From: a virus
Strand: one strand, 5' to 3'
Virus record (IMG/VR): IMGVR_UViG_3300050821_005219
Location: 1 to 48,520 of that record
Length of the DNA: 48,520 nucleotides
Shown: piece by piece, positions 18,157-26,026 of the stretch
Numbering within the stretch: position 1 is the first letter of the stretch
Layout of the letters: the number at the start of each line of letters is the position of its first letter
The notes under the pieces: model-generated
Told to the model about the DNA's origin: nothing
Databases searched by the model: none
Seen by the model: the letters and a program-made list of their open reading frames with translations, nothing else
Made by a program: the position numbers and the translations under genes

Positions 18157-18622
18157 CTTTGGGCGTCCCCTTATCCTTGGCCACGACGGGAGCGACAGTG
18201 GCTACCTTGGCCTCGACAGGTGAGTCGGGGACAGTTACGGGTAGGGACTTGAGAGCCTCCGGGTCCACTAACATGGCGTCGTAGGTACGAATAACCTTGA
18301 GGATGCGGTACATTTCGTCGGATTTGATGAGCTTACGTCCCTTGCAGTTGAGACAGATTCCCGCGACTGTACTGCCTTGCCCCTTACAATGCGGACAAGG
18401 GTGGTCGAGGAAGGTATGGCTGCTGTTCTCCAGTCCCTTGCCCACTTCCTCGGGGAACGTACGGGGCTCACCGACGTAGAAGTTGATGAACTTACCGTCG
18501 AATTGGGCGGTGTAATACTCCTTATCCCGTTGCTTATCCATGTGGAGGAGGGTCATGCGACGGAGACGGTCGAGGACATCTTTGTTTTCGGTGAGGACGA
18601 CTACTGAGTGTGTGTAATCCAA
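18137..18622 (-). CDS. hypothetical protein with DnaJ-type CxxC zinc motif, TTG start
   Basis: 161 aa from a TTG at 18622, chosen because AGAGGAG lies seven bases upstream; a GTG at 18667 in the same frame lies inside the hairpin that follows the capsid gene and has no such site. Two CxxC pairs (CPHCKGQG and CLNCKGRK, ten residues between the pairs) form a rubredoxin-knuckle zinc site resembling the DnaJ cysteine-rich domain. The N-terminus is beta/alpha (VVVLTENKDVLDRLRRMTLL) and the C-terminus Ala/Val/Pro/Lys-rich. Function unknown; it is the first gene after the major capsid. Confidence 0.6.
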   Translation of the reverse strand: MDYTHSVVVLTENKDVLDRLRRMTLLHMDKQRDKEYYTAQFDGKFINFYVGEPRTFPEEVGKGLENSSHTFLDHPCPHCKGQGSTVAGICLNCKGRKLIKSDEMYRILKVIRTYDAMLVDPEALKSLPVTVPDSPVEAKVATVAPVVAKDKGTPKDAPRVI

Positions 18623-18647
18623 TTTATTACTCCTCTGGATGCTAACA

Positions 18648-18672
18648 GGAGAGTGGAAGTAGTCCACTCTCC
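18648..18672 (-). terminator. hairpin directly after the major capsid gene
   Basis: Ten perfectly paired bases, 18648-18657 with 18663-18672 (GGAGAGTGGA / TCCACTCTCC), around a five-base loop. It sits 30 bases after the capsid stop and 26 bases before the TTG start of the next gene. There is no run of T after it, so it may be a weak terminator, an mRNA-stabilising end or a processing site setting capsid expression above the downstream genes. Confidence 0.6.
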
Positions 18673-18701
18673 CTCAGCTGTTAACTAATTGATTAAGGAC
18701 C

Positions 18702-20000
18702 TCAATCGGCCACAATACCGGAATCGACGGTCACACTGCAACCATCCGCCCTGAAATGAACATTTCCTCGGTCTGTGTAGGCGTTGAGGAACATATAGAA
18801 CACACCTTCATACCCCGTTTGGTCCGGTACGAACCTTAGTAACTCTGGCGCATCCCCATCCATCCCAAACGAATCCCAGCTTCCTTCGTTGAGGTAGATG
18901 ACGAACAAATTATCAGATGCACACGCAATTAGCGTTCCGTATGGGGCGTCTTTATCCGCGACCCACTCAGCTACGTGGCCGAACATAGGCTTGGCGTCCA
19001 TGTCCACACCGGCGTCGGGGTTGTTGAGGTCGGCTCCCTGATATCGTCTATCGGCTTGAGTGAGTTTGTAATATTCACGCTCAAGGGATGGGTGGCAGAA
19101 GAAAGTGTCCACTTTGACTCCGCTAACGTCAATCCATTGATTGTGGATTTTACGGTAGAGGAAGTCTTCGGAGATTTGGCCAACAGCCGTGTAGACACCA
19201 GACCAGAAGAACTGGTTAGCGGCAGAACCACGGTTGAGGCCGAAGATGGTGGAGACGTAGGTGGTCTGGTCCACTAGACCAAGTAGACCCATCATTTCTA
19301 GGTTATAGGAGCCGACTCCACCAGAACCAGCAGTGATGGTACCGAGGGCTACTAGGTCGTTGGTGGTGGTGGTGACGGAGGTACCTAGAGTGATGGTCCC
19401 GGTGGCGTTGTTGAACGCGGTAACGGTGGCTACTCCACGGATGGTGACGCCAGTGGGGTCGGTGAAGATGACGTTCATGCCGACTTTGATGAACCGGGCG
19501 GTATTGATGGTCCCGGCGACTCCACCGGGATTGATGAGAGTTTGGGTAGTGGAAGCGGCACCTGGGCTGACGATGGCTAGTGTTCCCTGTCCGAATCCAA
19601 ATAGTTGTCTATTCAACTGTCTCTCAATATCCTCCGTGAGACCTTCCATTTCTCGGGTGAGCGCGGGTGCGGCGGCTCCCTTTAGACCCTTGTTGGAGGC
19701 TTCAATGACTTCACGGGTGATGCCAAAGCGGCCCTTGATGTCACGGATGGGGATAGTGAGACCAGCGTAGGATTGGTTACCGGCGACTCCCAATGCGTTA
19801 CCTTCACCGGTGGACTTGACACCGGCATAGTTACGGCTGGAGTGCAGGTGGACGAAGACGGCGTTGCCTTGCCAGGTTACTTCGTCCTTGTTCTGTTTGC
19901 GGAACTTTCGAACAATATGGTTAAGGTTCAATTGTTCCCTGATTTTTTCCTCATACACGGTTCTCATAGCAGCCGAGTAGAGAGAGGTTGTTAGAGGCAT
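18702..20000 (-). CDS. major capsid protein
   Basis: 432 aa. Starts MPLTTSLYSAAMRTVYEEKI, then HIVRKFRKQNKDEVTWQGNA, RFGITREVIEASN and ALTREMEGLTEDIERQLNR, the layout of podoviral HK97-fold capsid proteins with N-arm, long helix and P-domain. The C-terminal part (FVIYLNEGSWDSFGMDGDAP, then GVFYMFLNAYTDRGN) fits the A-domain. Its place immediately after the scaffold and before a hairpin and the head-tail adaptor block supports the call. An AAGGAG lies 15 bases before the ATG, longer than usual. Confidence 0.85.
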   Translation of the reverse strand: MPLTTSLYSAAMRTVYEEKIREQLNLNHIVRKFRKQNKDEVTWQGNAVFVHLHSSRNYAGVKSTGEGNALGVAGNQSYAGLTIPIRDIKGRFGITREVIEASNKGLKGAAAPALTREMEGLTEDIERQLNRQLFGFGQGTLAIVSPGAASTTQTLINPGGVAGTINTARFIKVGMNVIFTDPTGVTIRGVATVTAFNNATGTITLGTSVTTTTNDLVALGTITAGSGGVGSYNLEMMGLLGLVDQTTYVSTIFGLNRGSAANQFFWSGVYTAVGQISEDFLYRKIHNQWIDVSGVKVDTFFCHPSLEREYYKLTQADRRYQGADLNNPDAGVDMDAKPMFGHVAEWVADKDAPYGTLIACASDNLFVIYLNEGSWDSFGMDGDAPELLRFVPDQTGYEGVFYMFLNAYTDRGNVHFRADGCSVTVDSGIVAD

Positions 20001-20048
20001 ATCAGTATATCTATTCTCCTTATAACGTCCTCTTCAGGGAACACGTGA

Positions 20049-20990
20049 CTACGATAATCCTCCACCACCACGACGGGCTAACTCAGCTTCCATAACGGCC
20101 TGAACGGACTTGTTCAGGTTGGGGTCACGGAAGCCCTTGCCGGGAGTGGGGGTAGTTGGTACCGGAGACGAATTCGGCGGAAGAGAACGTGAATTGGCCG
20201 CTTGGGCGGCGGCTTTCTGGTCTACTAAAGTGGATGTCTTACGTTGAGCGTAAGCGTCACCGAACTTATTGAACCAGTCGAAATTTTCCTTGATGATACG
20301 GGTGCGTTCACTGGCGTCCCCACGGATAAAACGGTCTTCGGGGGAGTTGGGGATTATGTTACCGTTGCCGTCCCTAGAGTTTCTTACAATAGCGTCCTCT
20401 ATGGAATCGGCTATGCGGCGGGAACCGGCCTCGTCTATCTGGACGCCGCTATCCTTAATTATTCCATTAAGAATAGCTTCTCCACTAGAACGTGCGCCTT
20501 CGATACGAGCGGCGTGTTCGCCTTGGATGGAGTTGCCGACTTGTTCCAGTTGGGTACGGAGAGCTTTCAACTCGTCTTGGGTAGTAAATATTCCCTGTGA
20601 CTTCAGGAATTCTAGATGGGCCTTCCACTCGGGACTAAGTTGGGGACCAGCAGCGGCAGCTTGACGGGCGGCTTCGGCGGCTTTGTCTGCCCTCACTTGG
20701 GCTAACTCGTCTAGATATTGTTGAACCTGTTGGGGAGTGAAGCCTTCCTTTGCGAGGGCTTCCCAGGGGGAGAGTTCGGCTATACGGTTGCCTGCTTCCG
20801 TATATGCACGGATAGCTTCCTCTCTTGTCTTGTATACCTGCCTTCCGTTATTCAAATCCAAAAACGGTGTATCCGCAGTAGACGGAGGGGCCGCTGGTGG
20901 AGTTGCTGACGGTGTAGAGCTAGGAGCCGGAGTACCCGACCCGTCGCCCGATGGAATCGGAGTAGCCGCTCCATTTGGTTCTTCAATCAT
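20049..20990 (-). CDS. scaffolding protein
   Basis: 313 aa. A Pro/Ser/Thr-rich N-terminal tail (about 45 residues) leads into an acidic, helical centre (EEAIRAYTEAGNRIAELSPW, then QYLDELAQVRADKAAEAARQ) predicted to form coiled coil, and a short basic/Gly-rich C-terminus (AELARRGGGGLS). This composition directly upstream of the capsid gene is the classic podoviral scaffold: it guides procapsid assembly and leaves before maturation. ATG preceded by AAAGGA. The long helical core and high charge support the call more than any single motif. Confidence 0.75.
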   Translation of the reverse strand: MIEEPNGAATPIPSGDGSGTPAPSSTPSATPPAAPPSTADTPFLDLNNGRQVYKTREEAIRAYTEAGNRIAELSPWEALAKEGFTPQQVQQYLDELAQVRADKAAEAARQAAAAGPQLSPEWKAHLEFLKSQGIFTTQDELKALRTQLEQVGNSIQGEHAARIEGARSSGEAILNGIIKDSGVQIDEAGSRRIADSIEDAIVRNSRDGNGNIIPNSPEDRFIRGDASERTRIIKENFDWFNKFGDAYAQRKTSTLVDQKAAAQAANSRSLPPNSSPVPTTPTPGKGFRDPNLNKSVQAVMEAELARRGGGGLS

Positions 20991-21002
20991 ATTTTCCTTT
21001 CA

Positions 21003-21033
21003 CTAGGTATACTAAAGTAATTAGTATAACTAG
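21003..21033 (-). promoter_or_regulatory. 31-bp palindrome upstream of the scaffold gene
   Basis: Nested inverted repeat: CTAG (21003-21006) and TATACTAA (21008-21015) pair with TTAGTATA (21021-21028) and CTAG (21030-21033). On the minus strand the five-base loop reads TTACT, like the type-B loops of the early region. It ends 12 bases before the scaffold start, just upstream of the AAAGGA site, so it could act on scaffold/capsid translation or as an operator or late promoter. Confidence 0.45.
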
Positions 21034-21048
21034 AGTACTACTACAAAA

Positions 21049-21498
21049 TTATTCAGCCTGTATGTCCACAGTTCCAAATTGAGTGGCTGCGCTGACACCG
21101 GAATATTTAGGCCGCTGAAGTAACACAGCGAGACCAAGGTCAGCGGGAGCCGGAGCAGAACCAACCTGGGTAACCACGAAACGTAGCATGTCACCCTTAT
21201 TAAAAGTTACAAGAGGATTAGTTAAAGCCCCAAAAGTTGGCGTTTGGGAAGAAATGGCAAAGTTTATTTTAGTGGCTCCTGAGAAAACAGAGGCGAAAGC
21301 ACCCCCAGCGGCGGCCTTTTGAATATCAACGATAGTAGCCTGAGTACCTCCGGCAGTGTTGAGAAAGGCGTAGACACCCTTCAGAACTAAGGCAAATGGG
21401 GCCAAAATATTGGTGGGTAAAGTAATAGCAGTGACGGCCCCCGCTATCCCCAAATCGAATGATTCTGTTTCCGCGTGTTCTTTAAGTCTGATTCCCAT
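21049..21498 (-). CDS. hypothetical virion protein (decoration-like)
   Basis: 149 aa from an ATG at 21498 preceded by AAGGAG with seven bases spacing. A TTG 75 bases upstream overlaps the preceding stop but has no better site. The sequence is beta-rich (AITLPTNILAPFALVLKGVY, TGGTQATIVDIQKA) and ends in QAE. It resembles small capsid decoration or head fibre proteins that sit next to scaffold and capsid genes in other phages. I do not recognise a named family. Confidence 0.6.
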   Translation of the reverse strand: MGIRLKEHAETESFDLGIAGAVTAITLPTNILAPFALVLKGVYAFLNTAGGTQATIVDIQKAAAGGAFASVFSGATKINFAISSQTPTFGALTNPLVTFNKGDMLRFVVTQVGSAPAPADLGLAVLLQRPKYSGVSAATQFGTVDIQAE

Positions 21499-21569
21499 GA
21501 TTCTGCTCCTTCCACCCTTATTACCGTTGTGGTGGATGTAGTCGATGAACGGCCCATCGTTGGTTCCTG

Positions 21570-22226
21570 TCAAACTCTGCGATTCGCCTGTGGAAGTGGA
21601 CGAGTATCCACGGCTCCATGTCTACGTTCGGTACCGGAATAGGCTACCTTAGTCGAGGAGGCGGCTTTCTCGGCAGCCAACTTGTCTGCGGCCTCTTTAC
21701 CTCGGAGGTCAATGGGAGCGTATCTACGTTCCACAAAGGGTAACGGGCGGAGGTCGGGTTTACCCACTCTACGATTAACAGGGCCAACGGGGGCAACTTT
21801 AGGAGGTAGTGGCTTCAGTTTGATGTCGTACTTTGCTTCCAGTTCGGCGGCGGTGAGATAGGTCTTGGTGGCGGGAGCCGGTGGGAGGGGGATAAAGCAC
21901 ACGGGGATACCAAGGTCATCACCAACAAGAGCTACGTCTAGTTGAATTGTAGTGACAAATTTGCTGCCACGAGCAGCAACGTTAACAAGAACTGTCCCTG
22001 TCCTACCTGACCCGTTGGGCTTCAGAGTCATAGCTGTGGGGTCGTAGGTACAAATGTCGCTGGTGTCTACCACCTCGATGGTGTAGAGAGGAGGGACGGG
22101 TGGGGCTTCGAGTGGCTTATAGGGACCTCCACCATGCGGCCCAAAACGCGCATCGTCTCCATGGGAACCAAGGGAAGTGGCTCCTACGTTGATTCGGACT
22201 CCGGAACTGGCTACGTTGATTCTCAT
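21570..22226 (-). CDS. hypothetical structural protein with Ig-like segment
   Basis: 218 aa. Starts MRINVASSGVRINV. Residues about 48-110 (YTIEVVDTSDICTYDPTAMT, then VLVNVAARGSKFVTTIQLDV) look like an Ig-like beta sandwich; residues 115-218 are basic and proline-rich and contain four repeats ending in RR (VNRRVGK, VERRYAP, TERRHGA, ANRRV), each followed by a D-x-RPLP-like piece. The repeats could be a binding tail. It lies in the head module between a small basic protein and the decoration-like protein. Function unknown. Confidence 0.6.
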   Translation of the reverse strand: MRINVASSGVRINVGATSLGSHGDDARFGPHGGGPYKPLEAPPVPPLYTIEVVDTSDICTYDPTAMTLKPNGSGRTGTVLVNVAARGSKFVTTIQLDVALVGDDLGIPVCFIPLPPAPATKTYLTAAELEAKYDIKLKPLPPKVAPVGPVNRRVGKPDLRPLPFVERRYAPIDLRGKEAADKLAAEKAASSTKVAYSGTERRHGAVDTRPLPQANRRV

Positions 22227-22247
22227 GGTGTGTCTCCTTTTAATTGT

Positions 22248-22442
22248 TTACGAGTTACCTATCTTACCGAATACTTTATTCGACTTCGTTTTGATACGGG
22301 CTTTGGTGGCTGGAGAGGCAAATTTGGAAAGCATGTTGGCGGCGCGGGCGTGAGCAGCGTCCGGAATCGGGAAACTGCGATGGGGGCCAGCGAAGTCACT
22401 GGCGGGCAGCGCGTTTCTTTGAGCTGTAGTGAGACGAGCCAC
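22248..22442 (-). CDS. small basic protein, DUF6582-like
   Basis: 64 aa. The phrase LTTAQRNALPASDFAGPHRS followed by FPIPDAAHARAANMLSKF is the signature of a small domain (DUF6582-like, from memory) found in phage head genes and prohead protease-linked contexts: 'L..a.RkaLp.s.Fa.p..r.yPI.D..Harnal.r'. The C-terminus is lysine-rich. It starts 2 bases after the upstream gene stop. Role unknown; it may be a head component. Confidence 0.7.
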   Translation of the reverse strand: MARLTTAQRNALPASDFAGPHRSFPIPDAAHARAANMLSKFASPATKARIKTKSNKVFGKIGNS

Positions 22443-22444
22443 AA

Positions 22445-22630
22445 TTACCTTTCAGGACCCACAATCCCAATCTTACTAAATGCACCTTTGCTGCCCTTGT
22501 TGTACATAGCCTTCTTACGGTCCTCTTGGGACATATCGGCGTGGTGGGAGCGGGCGTCGGGGAGTTGGAGACGGGTGGTCTTGTTGGGGGGAAGGCCACT
22601 TTCACGGCTAGAGTCGAATTTGGATGCCAT
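22445..22630 (-). CDS. small hypothetical protein
   Basis: 61 aa. Mostly hydrophilic (MASKFDSSRESGLPPNKTTR) with a basic C-terminal end (KKAMYNKGSKGAFSKIG). Not recognised. The ending FSKIGIVG resembles the FGKIGNS ending of the 64-aa neighbour and the FGRIGKKSGG ending of the 70-aa protein at 25416-25628, hinting at a shared short C-terminal motif FxxIG. Confidence 0.6.
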   Translation of the reverse strand: MASKFDSSRESGLPPNKTTRLQLPDARSHHADMSQEDRKKAMYNKGSKGAFSKIGIVGPER

Positions 22631-22667
22631 AGCAACCTCATCATAACATGGAATTTTTACCTACCGA

Positions 22668-23096
22668 TTAATGATGCAAAATAGCGATGTTGGATAAATC
22701 CACCTTAGTTGTCTCTTTCCAGTCTGCTGGTTTGTTGAGTCCACCGTGCCACTGGTAGGCTCCCCACCCAAGTTGCGCCGCGCTACTGCCGTAAGCGATA
22801 GAGTTTCCTCCCTTGCCGCCAAGTTCGTGGCCGACGAGCACGCCAACGAGATTGAGGCCGACTGTCACGCCGTAGCTGCCCCACGCCGCGCCATAGTGGG
22901 CGTCGCAGTTTTCCACGTTGACGATGCGACATTCGTGAAGACCGTAGGCGTGAACGCCGGATGCTACGCCCGCGAAGATAAGCTGCGTCCGCAGTGGATG
23001 GTCGCGGAATTGGTGCTTCATGAAGTCGACAGGCCCGGCCTGCGCCGCGAGCGGGAAAAGCAGAAATAGAGCGAGGCGTTTTATCGCGTTGTACAT
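22668..23096 (-). CDS. exported small protein with signal peptide and glycine-rich hydrophobic core
   Basis: 142 aa from an ATG at 23096, preferred to a start 129 bases upstream because it gives a textbook leader: MYNAIKRLALFLLFPLAAQA then GPVDFM. The body contains RTQLIFAGVASGVHAYGLHE and GVTVGLNLVGVLVGHELGGK, hydrophobic and glycine-rich, probably membrane associated. Two cysteines (HEC, ENC) could form a disulfide outside the cytoplasm. It overlaps the end of the tailspike-like gene by 16 bases. Function unknown; surface exclusion or outer membrane action is possible but unsupported. Confidence 0.65.
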   Translation of the reverse strand: MYNAIKRLALFLLFPLAAQAGPVDFMKHQFRDHPLRTQLIFAGVASGVHAYGLHECRIVNVENCDAHYGAAWGSYGVTVGLNLVGVLVGHELGGKGGNSIAYGSSAAQLGWGAYQWHGGLNKPADWKETTKVDLSNIAILHH

Positions 23097-24943
23097 GAAT
23101 AATCTATCCGGTAAGGCGAAGATACCGTCAAAGCCGTCGCCACAACGGAATTGACGTTGAACCAAGCGACTACCGGAGCCGTTGTGCTCTGCGTGCTGAC
23201 TTGCGTTCCGGCTTCGTTGCCCCAAGCGGTGCCTGAATTATCGACGTTGTAGACGCAAGCGGGAGCCGCGCCAGTCGCGCCAGTGTATGTCCCTGCGAAT
23301 GTCAGCGTAACGGTCCCCGCCGAACCGGGGGAACCTGTCCCCGTCGAGGCGATGATGACGCCCTTCTCATTTGTGCTGCCTGCTTGTAGGGTGCAGGAGG
23401 GAGTCGTTCCTCCACCAGTAGAAAAGGTGCACGTAGGCACAAGTCCGGTCATGTTCGCGTAGGTGCTTGTGGAATTGGTGAGATAGCGCCCGGTGGCTCC
23501 TACGGTGAAAGTTCCGGTACTTGAGAATACGTTACCGCCCCCGTCTATAAACGTCGAAGCGCCATTTACATTGATTGCTGTCGTGGATGAAGTTAGCGAA
23601 GTTTTCGAGAGGACGACCTTACCAGGGGCAAGTGGTTCAATGCCGGTCGTACAGGTACCGTTTCCTCCTATGGTCGCCCCGTCAATGTATGCCACTGACG
23701 CTGAACCAACGTTAATAAATATACAAAGGCTGTTTGCGCCATAGAAATAGTCTCCATAAGAATACCATTGCCCTGCACCGGAATCGGCCAGGATAAGTTC
23801 ATTAGCTCCGGGTGCCACCGTGCCGAAGGTCACCCCGTAAGTATTAATAGGCGCGCCCGGAGATACAAGCAGTTGCGCCGATGGCCCGTAACAATTGCCA
23901 TAGACACCTTGAGTAAAAACCGTGTTCCCAGACGCAGTCATGCAGTTCTTGCCAAACTGTGCAACCTGAACAGTAGTGAAAAAAGAGAAAGCATTTGCAT
24001 GGAGCCCAACAGACGTTCCATCGCCGCCTGCGAAGCCAACAAACGAATCATTTGAGAACACCGCATTCAGGTTTGGATTAATGAGTGAATAGGAATGGCC
24101 GCCGCCGTTGGGGACTAAATTCCATCCCCCATTTATCCCTAAGTTCCAAACATTTGCTCCCTGCATAGAGAAAAAGCAGCCATTGGAGTTGACTCCGAAA
24201 GTGCATGATACCGAGTTCGGAAAAGTCGAATCGAGGTACATCACTGAATTGTTTTGCCCCCACCCGACAAAAGAGGCAGCAGACTCTCGCAGCCCCCCAA
24301 TTCCACCCCCGTCGAGGTTTACGCATTGCGGATTTGGCGTGTTGAAGTGTGGGTTCTTTACGAGAAAAGGAGTGGGGGGGAAAAGCAGCGCCGAGCAGAC
24401 AGGTGCATTCTGATAAGCAGTGTCCGCCACCGTCACTGCCGCATCATCATCCGTTGCCCACCAAGCGTAGAGGGTACTCGCTCCGTTTTGCGTCACAGTG
24501 GCATTTTGCGAAAGGATAATCGACGTAGCGCTCTGGACGGATAGAATCGTCGTATTGTTGGGTACAACTTGATCATTTAGTGCAGAGCCGGACGGCGAAA
24601 GATTGCAGCAGCCACTCGTTGCATTGAAAAGCTTTCCTACGTCACTCGTCTGCCCAGCCGGGCACCCTACTGTTGACCCATTGCAGAAATTGGCTCCCGT
24701 GCATGTGAACGTAGGGCTGCTAATCGTCAGCACCCCTTGTGTTCCTACGCAAGTTCGCAAGTCCGCTTTCATCCCGAAAATTGGGTTCATCATGTCAATA
24801 ATATTGGTGAGCGTTGAGACCGTGCTCCCCCCGCCTGAGCCGCCACCTGTTGCCGGACTTACATATCCACCTGATGGGGTTTGTGCGGGTGTGGTCCCGG
24901 TAAGGGTAAGGGACAGTAGTAAAATAGGGAAGTATTTCCGCAT
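23081..24943 (-). CDS. tailspike-like beta-helix protein with signal peptide
   Basis: 620 aa. Leader MRKYFPILLLSLTLTGTTPA followed by a Gly/Ser linker. The body has DDDAAVTVADTAYQNAPVCS, LLFPPTPFLVKNP and then repeated short beta turns, as in pectate-lyase-like tailspikes (the D-D-aa-v...A motif opens the fold). The final ~100 residues (TGSPGSAGTVTLTFAGTYTG, then VVAWFNVNSVVATALTVSSP) form a C-terminal beta domain similar in wording to ends of other phage fibres. It lies in the head module, far from the other two fibres, and its codon use resembles theirs, suggesting an inserted third receptor-binding protein. Confidence 0.7.
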   Translation of the reverse strand: MRKYFPILLLSLTLTGTTPAQTPSGGYVSPATGGGSGGGSTVSTLTNIIDMMNPIFGMKADLRTCVGTQGVLTISSPTFTCTGANFCNGSTVGCPAGQTSDVGKLFNATSGCCNLSPSGSALNDQVVPNNTTILSVQSATSIILSQNATVTQNGASTLYAWWATDDDAAVTVADTAYQNAPVCSALLFPPTPFLVKNPHFNTPNPQCVNLDGGGIGGLRESAASFVGWGQNNSVMYLDSTFPNSVSCTFGVNSNGCFFSMQGANVWNLGINGGWNLVPNGGGHSYSLINPNLNAVFSNDSFVGFAGGDGTSVGLHANAFSFFTTVQVAQFGKNCMTASGNTVFTQGVYGNCYGPSAQLLVSPGAPINTYGVTFGTVAPGANELILADSGAGQWYSYGDYFYGANSLCIFINVGSASVAYIDGATIGGNGTCTTGIEPLAPGKVVLSKTSLTSSTTAINVNGASTFIDGGGNVFSSTGTFTVGATGRYLTNSTSTYANMTGLVPTCTFSTGGGTTPSCTLQAGSTNEKGVIIASTGTGSPGSAGTVTLTFAGTYTGATGAAPACVYNVDNSGTAWGNEAGTQVSTQSTTAPVVAWFNVNSVVATALTVSSPYRIDYSCTTR

Positions 24944-25419
24944 TATCCACCTGTTACCGTGGCAGTAATACTTACAGAGTTGGTACGAGACCGCATTAAT
25001 AATCTGGCATATTTGGCCACTACCGAAGGGGCGTCCAAATGGAAAGTATTGTTGGTAGCGTCCACGGTGGTAATTGCCCCACCCGATATTGTTTGGTAGT
25101 TAGTATCAGCGTCCACGGCGGCTACTTGGACATCTATTTCAAATGCACCGGGGGCTCCGCTGAACTTACCATCCATGCTGAAAGGAGTGCCGGTTTGGTC
25201 GGGGGAAGCGGGTAAACCGACTTGTTGAGAAGCCGATACGCCGCCGTTACCGGGAGTGGGGGTTTCCGCGTTCCAAAGGACGACGACGTTACCTTTGGCG
25301 AGGGAGATTGCGTTACCTGCGGAGTAGACGGGTGTAGGGACAGCGGGGGAGACGAATAGAAGGAGGAAGGTGAGGGTTAGAATGGAAGTGATGAATATAG
25401 TGGAAGCGCGTTTAGTCAT
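24943..25419 (-). CDS. hypothetical virion or exported protein with N-terminal hydrophobic segment
   Basis: 158 aa. The first ~35 residues (MTKRASTIFITSILTLTFLL, then LFVSPAVPTPVYSAG) form a signal peptide or membrane anchor. The remainder is beta-rich (GNVVVLWNAETPTPGNGG, AFEIDVQVAAVDADTNYQTI, VVAKYARLLMRSRTNSVSIT), resembling small head decoration domains that end in 'r..s.....v...i'. Start and stop overlap the neighbours (ATGA with upstream, TAATG with the tailspike), so expression is coupled to the tailspike-like gene. Confidence 0.6.
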   Translation of the reverse strand: MTKRASTIFITSILTLTFLLLFVSPAVPTPVYSAGNAISLAKGNVVVLWNAETPTPGNGGVSASQQVGLPASPDQTGTPFSMDGKFSGAPGAFEIDVQVAAVDADTNYQTISGGAITTVDATNNTFHLDAPSVVAKYARLLMRSRTNSVSITATVTGG

Positions 25420-25628
25420 TGTCCGAATCCTCCAGATTTTTTGCCTATACGCCCAAAACGTTTCCCACCAGTAGCGGGAAATTTACGAGGATTGTTGCTG
25501 GAACCTTGTGGGGGAGGGGAGGAGGGGATAGGAGCGGCGGTGATGGGTTTGACGGCTGCCCCTCGTGACTGTTGGTCCTGAGAATAGCGTTCCATCAACG
25601 AAGGATTTAAGGGGAATTGATTGGTCAT
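25416..25628 (-). CDS. small hypothetical protein
   Basis: 70 aa, not recognised. Proline/serine-rich centre (AAPIPSSPPPQGSSNNPRKF) and a basic Gly-rich end (GKRFGRIGKKSGGFGQ). It overlaps the upstream and downstream genes by 4 bases each. It may be a short virion accessory peptide. Confidence 0.6.
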   Translation of the reverse strand: MTNQFPLNPSLMERYSQDQQSRGAAVKPITAAPIPSSPPPQGSSNNPRKFPATGGKRFGRIGKKSGGFGQ

Positions 25629-25798
25629 TGTTTACTTCCTATCTTGTGAAAAGGTAAGTTCTTGCGAGGAGTGGAGGCGAAGTCATGTAGGTCACTTTTC
25701 TTCATTTTAAGTAGGCCCCTATTGGCGGAATTCAACTTGCTAGGATTATGGAGAGCAATCGCCATGGCTTCCTGTTGGGCACCACTCACGCTTGGCAT
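25625..25798 (-). CDS. small hypothetical protein in the head operon
   Basis: 57 aa, read by hand: starts MPSVSGAQQEAMAIALHNPS, contains KMKKSDLHDFASTP and ends in FHKIGSKQ. The stop overlaps the next start (ATGA at 25625-25628) and the start follows the upstream stop by 2 bases, so it fits the operon exactly. The words KKSDLHDFAST resemble small phage head proteins of the 'kLt..d..dfa.t' type (from memory). Without it there would be a 170-base gap in an otherwise gap-free block. Confidence 0.7.
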   Translation of the reverse strand: MPSVSGAQQEAMAIALHNPSKLNSANRGLLKMKKSDLHDFASTPRKNLPFHKIGSKQ

Positions 25799-25800
25799 AA

Positions 25801-25992
25801 TTATTTCCCCGCGTAGGACGTAGGCATCTGACCTTTACCAGTCTTCTCCCAAGAGGCAGCCCCCAGACGGTCGAAAGGGGACCTTCTGCGTTTGGATGTA
25901 GGTAACATTCCCGAAAGGGAAGAGGAATAACTAGTCGTCGCGGGCAAATCACTACTATTTGGCTTAGATTGTTGCTGAGATTGGTCGGCCAT
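25801..25992 (-). CDS. small hypothetical protein
   Basis: 63 aa. Gln/Ser-rich start (MADQSQQQSKPNSSDLPATT), then a basic stretch (TSKRRRSPFDRLGAASWEKT). Not recognised. It is placed just after the portal gene, 34 bases downstream of it, in the same transcript. Confidence 0.5.
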   Translation of the reverse strand: MADQSQQQSKPNSSDLPATTSYSSSLSGMLPTSKRRRSPFDRLGAASWEKTGKGQMPTSYAGK

Positions 25993-26026
25993 ATCGCGTC
26001 ACCTTATTGTTACTCTACCACGAAAT

